Shown: positions 21,458 through 30,812, counted from the stretch's first letter. The stretch is 64,000 nt of DNA from Comamonas testosteroni (GCF_003569915.1 NZ_KZ984439.1:62001-126000); one strand, 5' to 3'. Translations and numbers: made by a program. Notes: a model not told the origin generated them from the letters alone.

Positions 21458-21913
21458 TTATTGCTTGGGCGCTTTTGTGTCAGAACTTGCTTCCTCCGAG
21501 CCTTCAAAGATCAGATCGTAGGGCTGAGCAAAGCAGACGGAGACGGGCTGCCCTTTGTGCATGCCGGGCTTGAAGCGCCAGTCCTTGAGGGAGCGCTCAA
21601 AGGCCTGGAACACGCGAGAGTCCATCTCAGCAGGTTCGTATTTATGGCGTCCCATCTTGCCTTCGGGTGTGACTTCAAAGGTCAGGACCACATTCAGTTG
21701 CTTGCCTTCAGGGAACCAGTGTTCCTGTATGCGAGGCTGGCCACGGCGAAGAATTTTGGGCGGGGTATCCAACTCTTGGGCGGACGCGCATTCGGGCCAG
21801 GGCTTTTTGGAGCCGGGCGCCGTGGTGGTGCAGGCTGCCAGTGTCAGGACCGCTGCAGTGGTGGAGGCAAGAGCAAGAGTTCTGGAGGTGCTTGAAAACG
21901 TCATGCCCGTCAT
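21458..21913 (-). CDS. Lipoprotein with a TonB C-terminal-like domain
   Basis: A 151-residue protein with a lipoprotein signal ending LTLAAC (lipobox L-A-A-C around residue 28). The mature part holds a TonB-C-like fold: YPAQ-type residues are absent, but QLNVVLTFEVTPEGKMGRHKYEPAEMDSRVFQAFERSLKDWRFKPGMHKGQPV follows the pattern strand-helix-W-x-F-x-P seen in energy-transducer C-termini. Without a membrane anchor helix it is more likely an envelope lipoprotein than a functional TonB. It starts 14 bases after the metallo-hydrolase stop and is probably co-transcribed with it. An alternative ATG is at 21904. Confidence 0.7.
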   Translation of the reverse strand: MTGMTFSSTSRTLALASTTAAVLTLAACTTTAPGSKKPWPECASAQELDTPPKILRRGQPRIQEHWFPEGKQLNVVLTFEVTPEGKMGRHKYEPAEMDSRVFQAFERSLKDWRFKPGMHKGQPVSVCFAQPYDLIFEGSEEASSDTKAPKQ

Positions 21914-21927
21914 TGTGATTCAATGAT

Positions 21928-23010
21928 TCAAGCCCGCGCCAGATTGGGCGAGCTGTCGATGCAGTCGCGCCACCAGGGCTCACCCGCATGGGGCTGGTTC
22001 AGGTCCAGCCGCTCGCCCATCATGGGTGTGGCAATGGGCACGCCATGCTGTTGGCCCAGGTTCAGAATCTGCTCGAACGGATCCCACCAAGCGTGCATGG
22101 CCAGGTTGAAGGTGCCGTTGTGGATGGGCAGCAGCCAGTTGCCGCCCAGGTCTTTGTGGGCCTGAATGGTCTGGGCCGGGTGCATGTGGACATAGGGCCA
22201 GTGTTCGTCATAGGCGCCGGTTTCCATCAGTGTGATGTCAAACGGGCCAAAGCGCTGGCCGATCTGCTTGAAGCCGTCAAAGTAGCCGCCGTCGCCGCTG
22301 AAAAAGACGCGCAGAGGGCGCGTGGCTTGCAGATCCTCAATCACCCAAGAGGCCCATAGCGTGCGGTTGCCGTCGCTTAGGCTGCGGCCCGAGAAATGCT
22401 GGGCTGGCGTGGCGGTAAAGCGCAGACCGTCGACCACGCTGCTTTGCCACCAGTCATGCTGGATGATTTTCTCGGCAGGCACGCCCCAGTCCTGAAGCCG
22501 GTCGCCCACACCCAGCGTGCACAGAAAAATGCCGACCTTGGGTGCGAGCTTGCGGATGGTGGCGTGGTCCAGATGGTCGTAATGGTCGTGCGAGAGCAGC
22601 ACGCCGCGCAGCGGGGGCAGATCGGCCAGCGCAATGGGTGGCGCGTGAAAGCGCTTGGGGCCGGCGAAGGAGACGGGCGAGACGCGCTCGGAGAACACCG
22701 GGTCCGTCAACCACCAGCCGCCGCGCAGCTTGATCAGCATGGTGGAGTGGCCCAACCGGTAAAAACTGCGCTCGGGCGCGGCGTCCAGACAGGCGGCGCT
22801 TAGCGGCAACACGGGCAGGGCCTTGCCGGGCTCGGTATCGGGGGGCTTGTTGAAGAAGAACTTCCACAGGGTCTTGGTGTCGGGCTTGGGACTGTTGGCC
22901 GGACGGGGGTGAACATTATGGAAGCGCCCGCCGGCGTACTGAGGCGAGTCCTGATAGTCGGCAATCGGCGCGGAGAAGAAGGCGGCTTTGGGCAAGATGG
23001 TTCGCAGCAA
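21928..23010 (-). CDS. Metallo-beta-lactamase fold hydrolase (NAPE-PLD/UlaG-like)
   Basis: A 360-residue protein. LGHSTMLIKLRGGWWLTDPVFSERVSP and the metal motif SHDHYDHLDH are characteristic of the NAPE-PLD-like branch of the fold; ATPAQHFSGRSLSD, FSGDGGYFDGF and LPIHNGTFNLAMHAWWDPFEQ supply the further metal ligands and the tail. The family hydrolyses phosphodiesters or lactones; the substrate here is unknown. The only plausible start I see is a TTG at 23010, since an in-frame stop lies 15 bases further upstream; start confidence is low. Read leftward, probably with the lipoprotein gene. Confidence 0.82.
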   Translation of the reverse strand: MLRTILPKAAFFSAPIADYQDSPQYAGGRFHNVHPRPANSPKPDTKTLWKFFFNKPPDTEPGKALPVLPLSAACLDAAPERSFYRLGHSTMLIKLRGGWWLTDPVFSERVSPVSFAGPKRFHAPPIALADLPPLRGVLLSHDHYDHLDHATIRKLAPKVGIFLCTLGVGDRLQDWGVPAEKIIQHDWWQSSVVDGLRFTATPAQHFSGRSLSDGNRTLWASWVIEDLQATRPLRVFFSGDGGYFDGFKQIGQRFGPFDITLMETGAYDEHWPYVHMHPAQTIQAHKDLGGNWLLPIHNGTFNLAMHAWWDPFEQILNLGQQHGVPIATPMMGERLDLNQPHAGEPWWRDCIDSSPNLARA

Positions 23011-23137
23011 AGTGGCGGGTCTTGCCTAGTTTGGGCCAGCCAGCTTTGCCGCAAGAACGAAATTGCAAGAGGCCGTATCAAAACAGCGGCCATTGCAGGC
23101 CGGAGACACTCTCCTACAGCAAAGGAGGCTTTGAGCA

Positions 23138-23467
23138 ATGAACCCCATGGTGGCCAATCTGGAAAAACTGCTGGCAGGCGGCAAGGACGGCGCGCTGCTG
23201 CGCTATACGCTGGGCAAGGCCTATGCCGATGAGGAACTGTGGGCACAGGCGCTGGCCCATCTGCAGCAGGCCGTGGCGCAGGACGCGAACTACTCGGTGG
23301 CCTGGAAGCAACTGGGCAAGGTGCAACTGGCGCTGGACGATGCCGCCAGTGCGCGGGACGCCTGGAAAAAGGGGCTGACCTGCGCCGAGGCCAAGGGCGA
23401 TGCGCAGGTGGTCAAGGAGCTGCAGGTGTTTTTAAAGCGGCTGGACAAACAGCAAGCCGCGAGCTGA
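23138..23467 (+). CDS. Small TPR protein
   Basis: A 109-residue all-helical protein. LRYTLGKAYADEELWAQALAHLQQAVAQDANYSVAWKQLGKVQLALDDAASARDAWKKGL spells roughly two tetratricopeptide repeats (Y-x-L-G-x-A-Y...A-x-x-x-L-x-x-A and W-x-x-L-G-x-V). Such small proteins mediate protein contacts; no partner can be named. The ribosome site GGAGG lies shortly before the ATG. It is divergent from the metallo-hydrolase and convergent with the efflux operon. Confidence 0.8.
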   Translation: MNPMVANLEKLLAGGKDGALLRYTLGKAYADEELWAQALAHLQQAVAQDANYSVAWKQLGKVQLALDDAASARDAWKKGLTCAEAKGDAQVVKELQVFLKRLDKQQAAS

Positions 23468-23480
23468 TGGCACAGTAACT

Positions 23481-23538
23481 ATCAAAAAAATAGCTGCCAG
23501 CCTATATGAATGAAGGACTGGCAGCTTGTTTTTATAAG
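23481..23538. terminator. Bidirectional terminator, also a copy of the AT-rich hairpin repeat
   Basis: AGCTGCCAG (23492-23500) pairs with CTGGCAGCT (23518-23526); A tract on the left and T tract on the right allow termination from both sides, between the convergent TPR and emrB genes. The loop GCCTATAT...GGACT matches the dispersed AT-rich hairpin family found at 28843, 44171 and 53881. Confidence 0.75.
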
Positions 23539-23546
23539 ATTTTGCT

Positions 23547-25164
23547 TTAATGAGCGCCTGCAGCGGCGTCAGCGCCTCCCAGGTGCGCGGCAGGGCGCTT
23601 GGTAAACCAGATCAGCACAATCAGGCTTAGGAACAGAAAGGACGAGGCGAGAAAGATATCGTCCGCCGCGCGTGTGAAGGCCTGCTGGTCAATCATGCGG
23701 TTGATCTGCGCATAGGCCTGCTCGGCGCTCATGCCTGCGGCCTGCAACTGGTTGACCGTCAGGGCAAACGTGCCCTGGCCCTGCACCAGCAGCTCCGTCA
23801 GGTGCGCGTGATGCATGGCGGCTCGGTTTTCCCACAGCGTCGTTGCAATCGAGGTGCCCATGGCACCGGCCGTAATCCGCACAAAGTTGGACAGACCCGC
23901 CGCCGCGGGAATGCGATCCGGCGTGATGCCCGACAGGGTGATGGTCGTCAGCGGGATAAAGAAGAAGGCCATGGCCACGCCCTGAATCAGTGTGGGAATC
24001 AGGATATGGCGGAAGTCCGTCTCGATGGTGAAGTGCGAGCGCATCCACAGCACCAGCGCAAAGATCATGAAGGCGATGGTCGCCATCTTGCGCGGGTCCC
24101 AGACCGTGACTTTGCGGCCCACCACGGGCGTGAGCACAATCGCCATCAGCCCCACGGGCGCGAGCGCCAGACCGGCCGTGGTCGAGGTATAGCCCAGCCA
24201 CTGCTGCAGCCACAGCGGCAACAGCACCACATTGCCAAAGAACAGGCCGTAGGCGATGGACAGTGAAATCGAGCCTGCCGCAAAGTTGCGCCGCTTGTAC
24301 AAGCGCAGGTCCACTACGGGGTGGGCGTCCGTCAGCTCCCAGACCACAAACACGGCAAAGGCCACCATGGCAATCACGGCAAAGGCGATAATTTCGCTGG
24401 AGGCAAACCAGTCCAGCTCCTTGCCCTTGTCCAGCATCAGCTGCAGCGCTGCCACCCAGAGCACCAGCAGGCTCAGGCCCACGGTATCAATCGGCAGCTT
24501 GCGTGTAGGCGTTTCGCGGTTGCGGTAGATGCTCCAGGTCATCACGGCCGAGAGCAGACCCACGGGCACGTTGATGTAGAAGATCCACGGCCAGGAGATA
24601 TTGTCCGTAATCCAGCCACCCAGCAGCGGCCCGACCACGGGTGCGACCAGCGTGGTCACCCCCCCAAAGTGATAGCGCCACACCCGCTTTGGACGGGGGG
24701 TAGCTCGATAAAAGCAGGGTTTGCGACAGCGGAATCATGGGCCCGGCGACCGCGCCCTGCATGACGCGAAACAGCACCAGCATTTCCAGAGACGAAGCAA
24801 AGCCGCAGAGCCAGGAGGTCAGCACGAACAGCAGCACGCTCATGGTGAACAGGCGCACCGCGCCAAAGCGCTGCGTGAGCCAGCCGGTCAGCGGCACAGA
24901 GATGGCATTGGCCACACCAAAGCTGGTGATGACCCAGGTGCCCTGGCTGGGGCTGACGCCCACATCGCCCGAGATGGCCGGAATGGCCACGTTGGCGATG
25001 GAGGAGTCCAGCACATTCATGAAGGTGGCCAGTGACAGGGCCAGTGTGCCCAGCGCCAGTTGTGCGCCCTTGAGCGGAGCTATGGGCGCTGGCATGGCGG
25101 GCGCGGGCCTGGCAGCGGGCGCGCCCGGATCACCCGGCCCGGCAGCGGAAGTAGTGGAAGTCAT
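23547..25164 (-). pseudogene. emrB: EmrB/QacA-type MFS efflux permease, frameshifted in a 7-C tract
   Basis: A 14-helix drug:proton antiporter split into two frames. The first part (from ATG 25164) runs through TM1-5 with MNVLDSSIANVAIPAI and the motif RFGAVRLF up to SKAGVALSLWG, then drifts into GDHAGRTRGRAA. The second frame carries VTTLVAPVVGPLLGGWITDN onward to the stop at 23547. Removing one C from the run at 24659-24665 joins them into about 538 residues, normal for EmrB. Either phase variation, a recent mutation or a homopolymer sequencing error. Last gene of the marR-nodT-emrA operon, so it should form the inner-membrane part of a tripartite pump. Confidence 0.85.
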
Positions 25165-25182
25165 GGGATGTTCCGCTGGGGT

Positions 25183-26511
25183 TTACTGGGCAGCCTTGGC
25201 GGTCTCTGCAGACGCGGCAGCAGGAGCGGTAGCAGCAGGCACGGCCGCCGCGACTTTTTCCAGCGAAGTCAGTGCTGGCAGGCTTTCACCAGCAATGATG
25301 CGGCGGATGCGGTCTTCGGCCTGGTTCAGCGTGCCGTCATACACAGCGGTCTGCGCCACAGGCTCGGTGCGGGGCGCATTGGCCAGTGCCAGACCATCTT
25401 TTTCGCTGACATTGACCTTGACATCCATGGACAGGCCCACGCGCAGCGGGTGCTGCTTGAGCGCTTCGGGCTCCAGGCTCACACGCACGGGCACGCGCTG
25501 CACGACCTTGATCCAGTTGCCGGTGGCGTTTTGCGCAGGCAGCAGCGAGAAGGCCGCGCCCGTGCCTGCGCCCAGGCCGATGACCTTGCCTTCATAGGTG
25601 GTCTTGTCGCCGTAGACGTCGGCGGTCAGCTCCACCTTCTGGCCCATGCGCAGATCGGCCAATTGGCTTTCCTTGAAGTTGGCGTCCACCCAGAGCTTGT
25701 GCAGATCGATCACCGTCATCATGGGCGAGCCCGCAGCCACGCGCTGGCCCAGTTGCACGCCGCGCTTGGCCACATAGCCATCGACGGGCGAGATCAAACG
25801 GGTGCGCTGCAGCGCCAGATAGGCTTCGCGCACCTTGGCGGCGGCGGCCATGACGGCAGGGAAGTCCTCGGCCGTGGTGCCCTTGGTCTGGGCTTCGGCG
25901 GCAGTCAGCTGGGCCTTGGCAGCGCGCACGGCGGCTTCGGCGGCGACGACGGCATTGCTGGCCGCATCAGCCAGCGATCGGGCGTGGTCAAACTCTTCCT
26001 TGCCCACGGCGCCGGTGGCGGTCAGCGGGCGGCGGCGCTCCACATCGTCGCGGGCCTTGGCAGCATCGGCTTTCAGGCGCAGCAGGTCGGCTTCGCGCTG
26101 TGCAACCTGGGCGGCCAGCGGGGCGTTGTTGGCATACAGAGTCTTGGTCTGGCGCGCGTTCTGTGCCAGTTGCGACTCGGCCTGGGCCAGCTGCACCAGA
26201 TAGTCGGCAGGGTCCAGTTGCACCAGCACCTGACCGGCCTTGACGTAGTCGGTATCGTCCGCACCGATGCTGATGACGGTGCCGCCGACCTGCGGCGTGA
26301 TCTGCACCACATTGCCTGCGACATAGGCGTTGTCCGTGGTCTGGTACTTGCTCGCGACCATCCAGTGCCAGCCGCCCCAAGCGAGAGCGGCCACGGCCAC
26401 GGCGGCGGCCACGATGGTCAGGCCCTTGCGGCGGCCTGCCGGGTTGGCGGTGGGAGAGGCTGCAACAGGCGCTTGAGGTGCGGCGTTTTGAGGCTTGGTG
26501 CTGTCAGTCAT
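25183..26511 (-). CDS. emrA: EmrA/HlyD-type membrane fusion protein
   Basis: A 442-residue periplasmic adaptor. One membrane helix (GLTIVAAAVAVAALAWGGW) near residue 35 is followed by the lipoyl-like half YQTTDNAYVAGNVVQITPQVGGTV, a long alpha-hairpin (from DYLVQLAQAESQLAQ to DFPAVMAAAAKVREAY) and the second lipoyl half TRLISPVDGYVAKRGVQLGQRVAAG. It bridges EmrB and the outer-membrane channel. The C-terminal tail is Ala-rich. It starts 96 bases after nodT and ends 18 bases before emrB. Confidence 0.93.
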   Translation of the reverse strand: MTDSTKPQNAAPQAPVAASPTANPAGRRKGLTIVAAAVAVAALAWGGWHWMVASKYQTTDNAYVAGNVVQITPQVGGTVISIGADDTDYVKAGQVLVQLDPADYLVQLAQAESQLAQNARQTKTLYANNAPLAAQVAQREADLLRLKADAAKARDDVERRRPLTATGAVGKEEFDHARSLADAASNAVVAAEAAVRAAKAQLTAAEAQTKGTTAEDFPAVMAAAAKVREAYLALQRTRLISPVDGYVAKRGVQLGQRVAAGSPMMTVIDLHKLWVDANFKESQLADLRMGQKVELTADVYGDKTTYEGKVIGLGAGTGAAFSLLPAQNATGNWIKVVQRVPVRVSLEPEALKQHPLRVGLSMDVKVNVSEKDGLALANAPRTEPVAQTAVYDGTLNQAEDRIRRIIAGESLPALTSLEKVAAAVPAATAPAAASAETAKAAQ

Positions 26512-26607
26512 GATGTTTGGCGCTTTGTTATCTGTAATGGGTTTTGCTGCCGGGCGCGGGGTTGACGGGCCGCGCCCTGGTTGGAAATCGTTGGCTCTGA
26601 AGAAGGC

Positions 26608-28104
26608 TTATTTGCTGCTGACCTGAACGCCAGCGGTATCGTCGCTCCAGCCGCCGCCCAGGGCTGCGGCCAGGGCCACGCGGGTGTCCAGCTCACGGGC
26701 CTGCAGGTCCACGGCCAGGCGGCGCTGGGTGATCATCTGGGTCTCGGTGTTGAGCACGGTGATCTGGTTGCCCAGGCCTGCGCGGTAGCGCTGCACGGCA
26801 AAGTCATAGGCGCGCTCGGCCTTGGCCAGCGACTCCTGCTGCAGCACTTGCTGGCGCTGCAGCGACTGCACCGAGGTAATGGAATCACCGGCTTGCTTGA
26901 CGGCATCAAGCACCACGCCGTTGTACTGGGCAATGGCGGTGTCCAGATCGGCCTGCTTGCCGCGCAACTGGGCGCGCAGGCGCTTGCCGTCAAAAATCGG
27001 CAGGCGCAGCGCAGGCGTTACGCCCATCTGGCGCGAGCTGGCCTGAAAGATGTTGTCAAAGCCGATGGCGTTCAGGCCGATAAAGGCCGTCAGGTTCACA
27101 TCGGGGTAGAAGTCGGCCTTGGCCGAATCAATGCTGCGCGTGGCCGCTTCCACGCGCCAGCGCGCGGCCACCACATCGGGGCGGCGGCCCAGCAAGTCCG
27201 TGCCCAGCACCTGTGGCACAGGCTGAATGCGCAGCCCGGCCAGCTTGGGCGAGAGCGCATTTTGTGCATCGGGGGCCTGCGCGCACAGCACAGCGATGGT
27301 GCGGCGTGCCAGGGAGATCTGCTCGTCCAGCATTTCGATTTGCGTGCGTGCATCGGGCATGGCGGCCTGGGCCTGGGTCAGCTCGACCTGGCTGTCCAGC
27401 CCGGCGCGGGTGCGCTGCTCACTCAAATTCAATAGCGACTGGCGCTGAGCCAGTGTGCGCTGGGCCACTTCTTTTTGTGCAATCAGCCGCGCCAAAGCCA
27501 CATAGCTGCGCGCCACCTGCGCCGCCAGCTGGGTGGACGCTGCTGCACTGTCGGCGCGGGCCGCGCGGGCCTGGCCGAGGGCTGATTCCAGATCGGCCGC
27601 ATGCTTGCCAAAAAAGTCTGGCGACCAGGAAACACCGGCTTGCACATTGCCGCTGTTGTAGACATGGCCGGCAATCGGGTAGGGAATCATGCCGTTGGCC
27701 GTGTAGCGCTGGCGCGTGCCATCCGCCCCCAGCGTGCCGCGAATATCGCTGGCCGTGCTGCTGGCTGTGGCCAGTGCGGCGGCTTTTTCAAAGCGGGCGT
27801 TGCTGGCGGCCAGGCTGGGGTTGCCTGCCAGTGCCTGGTCGATCAGCTGGTTGAGCCGGGCGTCGCCCAGGCCCGTCCACCACTGGCCGGAGGCCAGCGC
27901 CGTGGCGTCGGTAGCATCGGCAGCGCTGCCTGTGGAGTGGGCGGCCAGTCCCAGTTCGGAGCCATTGAGCTGGGCCAGAGGCTGGTGCTGCGGCCCTTGA
28001 GAGGCGCAGCCCGCCAGAACCAGCGCAGCCAGCAAAGCCGATGCAGCGCCAAGAGGTTTGCGCACGGCAGCCGTGCCTGTGTTGCGAGAGGTGCAGGTGG
28101 TCAT
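26608..28104 (-). CDS. Outer-membrane efflux lipoprotein, NodT family
   Basis: A 498-residue TolC-like channel. Lipoprotein signal ends ALLAALVLAGC. WWTGLGDARLNQLIDQALAGNPSLAASNARFEKA is the conserved first helix region, and two homologous halves with outer-membrane efflux repeats follow (second near LGTDLLGRRPDVVAARWRVEAATRSIDSAKADFYPDVNL). It forms the exit duct for the EmrAB pump encoded next. Co-transcribed after the MarR-type gene (60-base gap). Confidence 0.93.
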   Translation of the reverse strand: MTTCTSRNTGTAAVRKPLGAASALLAALVLAGCASQGPQHQPLAQLNGSELGLAAHSTGSAADATDATALASGQWWTGLGDARLNQLIDQALAGNPSLAASNARFEKAAALATASSTASDIRGTLGADGTRQRYTANGMIPYPIAGHVYNSGNVQAGVSWSPDFFGKHAADLESALGQARAARADSAAASTQLAAQVARSYVALARLIAQKEVAQRTLAQRQSLLNLSEQRTRAGLDSQVELTQAQAAMPDARTQIEMLDEQISLARRTIAVLCAQAPDAQNALSPKLAGLRIQPVPQVLGTDLLGRRPDVVAARWRVEAATRSIDSAKADFYPDVNLTAFIGLNAIGFDNIFQASSRQMGVTPALRLPIFDGKRLRAQLRGKQADLDTAIAQYNGVVLDAVKQAGDSITSVQSLQRQQVLQQESLAKAERAYDFAVQRYRAGLGNQITVLNTETQMITQRRLAVDLQARELDTRVALAAALGGGWSDDTAGVQVSSK

Positions 28105-28164
28105 AAGAGTTGCCAGTGGTTTTTATTGAAATAGGGCAGAGGGAAGGAAAACGGGGTGCTGGGC

Positions 28165-28695
28165 CTAGTGCTCGGGTTCGGCCTCGGTCGGCGGTGGCTG
28201 GGATTCGCGCATCGCATCGCCATTGGCCAGCATGCGCTGCAGCATTGAAAACAGCTGGGCGGACTCCTGATGGCTAAAACCCTTGAGGTGGCCGTTGAGC
28301 ACCCGGCACAGCACTTGCGGCACCTGCTGGGCGACGGCGCGGCCTTCGTCGGTCAGCACGAGGTGCACGACACGGCGGTCGGTGGTGGAGCGCTCGCGGC
28401 GCAGCAGGCCCTTGGCTTCGATGCGGTCCAGCGCGCGTGTGACGGAGGCCGGGTCCATGCCCAGATCCTTGGCCAGCGCGCTGCTGTTGGTGTCTGCGCA
28501 GACCAGCAGCTTGTACAGCGGCAGCCACTGCACATAGGTCAGGCCTTGCTCGGCCAGCTGGGCGTCCGCCGCCTGCAGGATGGAGCTGAGCACGCGGCGC
28601 ATGAAAAAGCCAATGCTCTGCTCAGGCTGGTATTCGCTAGGCTGATAGAAGTAGGTGGACTCGTCCTGCGGGTCGATGAGAGATTCTGGTTCCAT
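28165..28695 (-). CDS. MarR-family regulator of the efflux operon (EmrR-like)
   Basis: A 176-residue winged-helix repressor. The DNA-binding part reads LTYVQWLPLYKLLVCADTNSSALAKDLGMDPASVTRALDRIEAKGLLRRERSTTDRRVVHLVLTDEG, with the wing D-R-R. Acidic N- and C-terminal tails flank it. As first gene of the marR-nodT-emrA-emrB unit it most likely represses its own operon until a drug-like ligand binds, as EmrR does. A candidate operator, GCAATTATTGC, lies at 28758-28768. Confidence 0.9.
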   Translation of the reverse strand: MEPESLIDPQDESTYFYQPSEYQPEQSIGFFMRRVLSSILQAADAQLAEQGLTYVQWLPLYKLLVCADTNSSALAKDLGMDPASVTRALDRIEAKGLLRRERSTTDRRVVHLVLTDEGRAVAQQVPQVLCRVLNGHLKGFSHQESAQLFSMLQRMLANGDAMRESQPPPTEAEPEH

Positions 28696-28757
28696 CGGGT
28701 GTTGTGGGATGGATGGCTATTGCCACACCAATATTTGTCTGGTCAATGATTGCGGCG

Positions 28758-28768
28758 GCAATTATTGC
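28758..28768. promoter_or_regulatory. Candidate MarR operator
   Basis: GCAATTATTGC is an 11-bp perfect palindrome with a single central base, 63 bases upstream of the marR-like start. AT-rich palindromes of this kind are typical of MarR sites. Prediction by position only. Confidence 0.45.
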
Positions 28769-28842
28769 GCAAACGCGCTGTATCTGCAGGGCAGGCAGCA
28801 GGTGCGAGGGGCGGTTCTTTGTTACGTAAGCGACTATCTACT

Positions 28843-28896
28843 ATTAAATTAGTAGCTGTATGTCTATGTGATTAATGGACTAGAGGCTGTTTTGAC
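28843..28896 (+). repeat. AT-rich hairpin repeat copy
   Basis: Contains AGTAGCTGTATGTCTATGTG and ATGGACTAGAGGCTGTTTTG. The second block is nearly identical to the copy at 53881-53932. Confidence 0.7.
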
Positions 28897-28897
28897 A

Positions 28898-28922
28898 CAA
28901 AAAACCCGGCGACGCCGGGCTT
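28898..28922 (-). terminator. Terminator of the CopD-like gene
   Basis: CCCGGC and GCCGGG pair around GAC (28905-28919); read leftward TTTTTTG follows. Lies about 20 bases after the stop of the CopD-like gene. Confidence 0.85.
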
Positions 28923-28942
28923 GGGGGAGAGAGGGGCAGGTG

Positions 28943-29413
28943 TTACAGCGGCACGCGCAGCATCACCACAATCACCAGACCCAGCGCCAGATTGAAGGCC
29001 ACCCATTTGCGAATGCTCTCCAGCGCCTTGCCGCCTGCGGGCCAGTCCTTGGCCTGCACGGCGGCGTCCAGTCGCTTGAACAGCGCAAAGCGGATATGGC
29101 CAAACACGGCCATCATCACCAGGCCCAGAGCGCTCATCACAATCCAGCTCACCGGCATATTGAACTTGCCGCCCGCCGCTGCCGCCATGGAGTGGATGCT
29201 GCCAATCATGCCGACCCCCGAGGCCAGCACCACCACGACCAGCACCATCACCATGGCAAAAAAGCGCTTGAGCACGCGGTGCATGAGCTGCACGCGGTCT
29301 GGAGGCTGCAGGCCCTGCACGGCGGGGCGCAGAAAGAAATGGGCAAAGAACATGCCGCCGACCCAGACGATGACGGCCAGCAGGTGCAGAAGTTTGAAGA
29401 GGATAAAAAGCAT
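28943..29413 (-). CDS. CopD-like integral membrane protein
   Basis: A 156-residue protein with four hydrophobic helices. MLFILFKLLHLLAVIVWVGGMFFAHFFLRPAV at the N-terminus has the His and Trp-x-Gly-Gly pattern of the CopD superfamily, and later helices contain GVGMIGSIHSM and MPVSWIVMSALGLVMMAVFGHI. CopD domains take part in copper tolerance, but many single-domain members have no known role and may bind haem. No copper gene is adjacent. ATG 29413 begins the first helix directly; an upstream start (29476) would add a charged 21-residue tail. Single gene with its own terminator. Confidence 0.8.
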   Translation of the reverse strand: MLFILFKLLHLLAVIVWVGGMFFAHFFLRPAVQGLQPPDRVQLMHRVLKRFFAMVMVLVVVVLASGVGMIGSIHSMAAAAGGKFNMPVSWIVMSALGLVMMAVFGHIRFALFKRLDAAVQAKDWPAGGKALESIRKWVAFNLALGLVIVVMLRVPL

Positions 29414-29533
29414 GGGGCGAAGTCTTGTGTCTTGTTCCTGAACAGGCGCTAGCCTAGCGGAGATGGGCCTGCCCATGCGCGAGACAGGCTCATATCGGCG
29501 TGCCTCGACAAGCGTCGGGATGTATCAGGAACT

Positions 29534-29584
29534 ATGTTTTTGATAGCTGAATGCCTATGATTTATAAGGATTCAGCGCCAAAAA
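29534..29584 (+). repeat. AT-rich hairpin repeat copy (degenerate)
   Basis: TTTTTGATAGCTGAATGCCT followed by ATGATTTATAAGGATTCAG matches the left two thirds of the family consensus. It lies downstream of the MFS gene stop. Confidence 0.6.
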
Positions 29585-29587
29585 TCA

Positions 29588-30787
29588 TCAAATTTCTTCC
29601 TGGGTGCGGCTCTGGCGCGCCAGTCGCCCCGCCTGCACGCCCCACAGCCACATGGCCGCACCGGCCACCAGCGTCAGCACAAACGAGCGCTGTGCACCCC
29701 AGTGGTCAATCAGCCAGCCCGCCAGTGCTGCGCCTAAAGCTACGCCGGTGGCCAGACCCGTCAGCAGCCAGGTCATGCCCTCGGTCAGGCGATGGGCGGG
29801 CACCTGCTGCTCCACCAGCGCCATGGCCACGGTGATCGTCGGGCCAAAGGTAATGCCCGCCAGCAGCACGGCTAGCGTCAGCGCCGTCAGATTGCTGGCC
29901 AGCAGCAGGGGCAGGGCAGAGATGGCGACCGAAGCCCCCACCCACACAATCTGGCGCGACAGCGGCATCTTCAGGCGCAGCGTGCCAAACACCAGCCCCA
30001 TGGCGCAGGAACCCAGCGCATAGAAAGACAGCACCACACTGGCCATGCCGGGCTGGCCTTGCGCGGTGGCAAAAGCGACGCTGGCCACATCGATCACACC
30101 CACAATGATGCCCTGCGCCAGCATGAACAGCGCCAGCGTGCGCACCACGCTCTGGCGCAGCATGGAGGGCGCGCTGCCGCCCGCCGACTGGGGGCTGACC
30201 GCAGGCTCGGTGCTGCGCTGCATCACAAACAGGCCCACGCCGATGATCAGAAACAATGCGGCCGCCAGTGGCCCGGCTTCGGGAAAGAGCAGCATGCTCA
30301 GCCCCACGGAAAGCGGCGGGCCGACGATAAAGGCCAGGTCGTCCAGCACACCTTCGAGCGCAAACGCCGTCTGCAACTGCGGCGTGCCGCTGTAAATCGC
30401 CGTCCAGCGTGCGCGCACCATGGCAGGCATGCTGGGCAGGCTGCCCACGGCGGCGGCCAGCACCAGCAGCAGCCAGTCCGGCCCCTGCCAGTGCGCGCAG
30501 GCCAGCAAGGCCAGCATAGCCAGCGCGCTGCTGGCTGCTGCAAACGGCAGCACTTTGCCTTGGCCATGTCGATCCACCAGCGCCGAGATGCGCGGCGCCA
30601 GAATGGCGATGGACAGCGCAAAACAGGCCGAAGCCATGCCCGCCAGCGTATAGGCGCCGCGCTGCTGGGAGAGCATGGTGATCAGGCCGATACCCGTCAT
30701 CGACAAGGGCAGGCGCGCCAGCAGGCCGGCCAGCACAAAGCCTGCGCTGCCCGGTGCCGTAAACAGGTGGCGGTATGCGTGGAACAT
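29588..30787 (-). CDS. MFS transporter (putative drug exporter)
   Basis: A 399-residue, 12-helix major facilitator. GLLARLPLSMTGIGLITML is the first helix; RISALVDRHGQGKVLPF is the loop 2-3 signature, and the middle loop (RSTEPAVSPQSAGGSAPSML) divides two six-helix halves. VGPPLSVGLSM resembles motif C of exporters (G-P-P-L-x-x-x-L), which suggests efflux rather than uptake. Divergent from the TetR gene, with two matching operators in the 112-base gap, so it is probably the regulated target. Substrate unknown. Confidence 0.88.
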   Translation of the reverse strand: MFHAYRHLFTAPGSAGFVLAGLLARLPLSMTGIGLITMLSQQRGAYTLAGMASACFALSIAILAPRISALVDRHGQGKVLPFAAASSALAMLALLACAHWQGPDWLLLVLAAAVGSLPSMPAMVRARWTAIYSGTPQLQTAFALEGVLDDLAFIVGPPLSVGLSMLLFPEAGPLAAALFLIIGVGLFVMQRSTEPAVSPQSAGGSAPSMLRQSVVRTLALFMLAQGIIVGVIDVASVAFATAQGQPGMASVVLSFYALGSCAMGLVFGTLRLKMPLSRQIVWVGASVAISALPLLLASNLTALTLAVLLAGITFGPTITVAMALVEQQVPAHRLTEGMTWLLTGLATGVALGAALAGWLIDHWGAQRSFVLTLVAGAAMWLWGVQAGRLARQSRTQEEI

Positions 30788-30812
30788 GGAAACCTCAGAA
30801 CAGAATCATTGA

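Noticed and set aside
26608..28104. NodT-type channel as a dedicated type I exporter component for the giant surface protein
   Set aside because: It belongs to a complete marR-emrA-emrB drug efflux operon; no type I ABC exporter is present and over 4 kb of other genes intervene.
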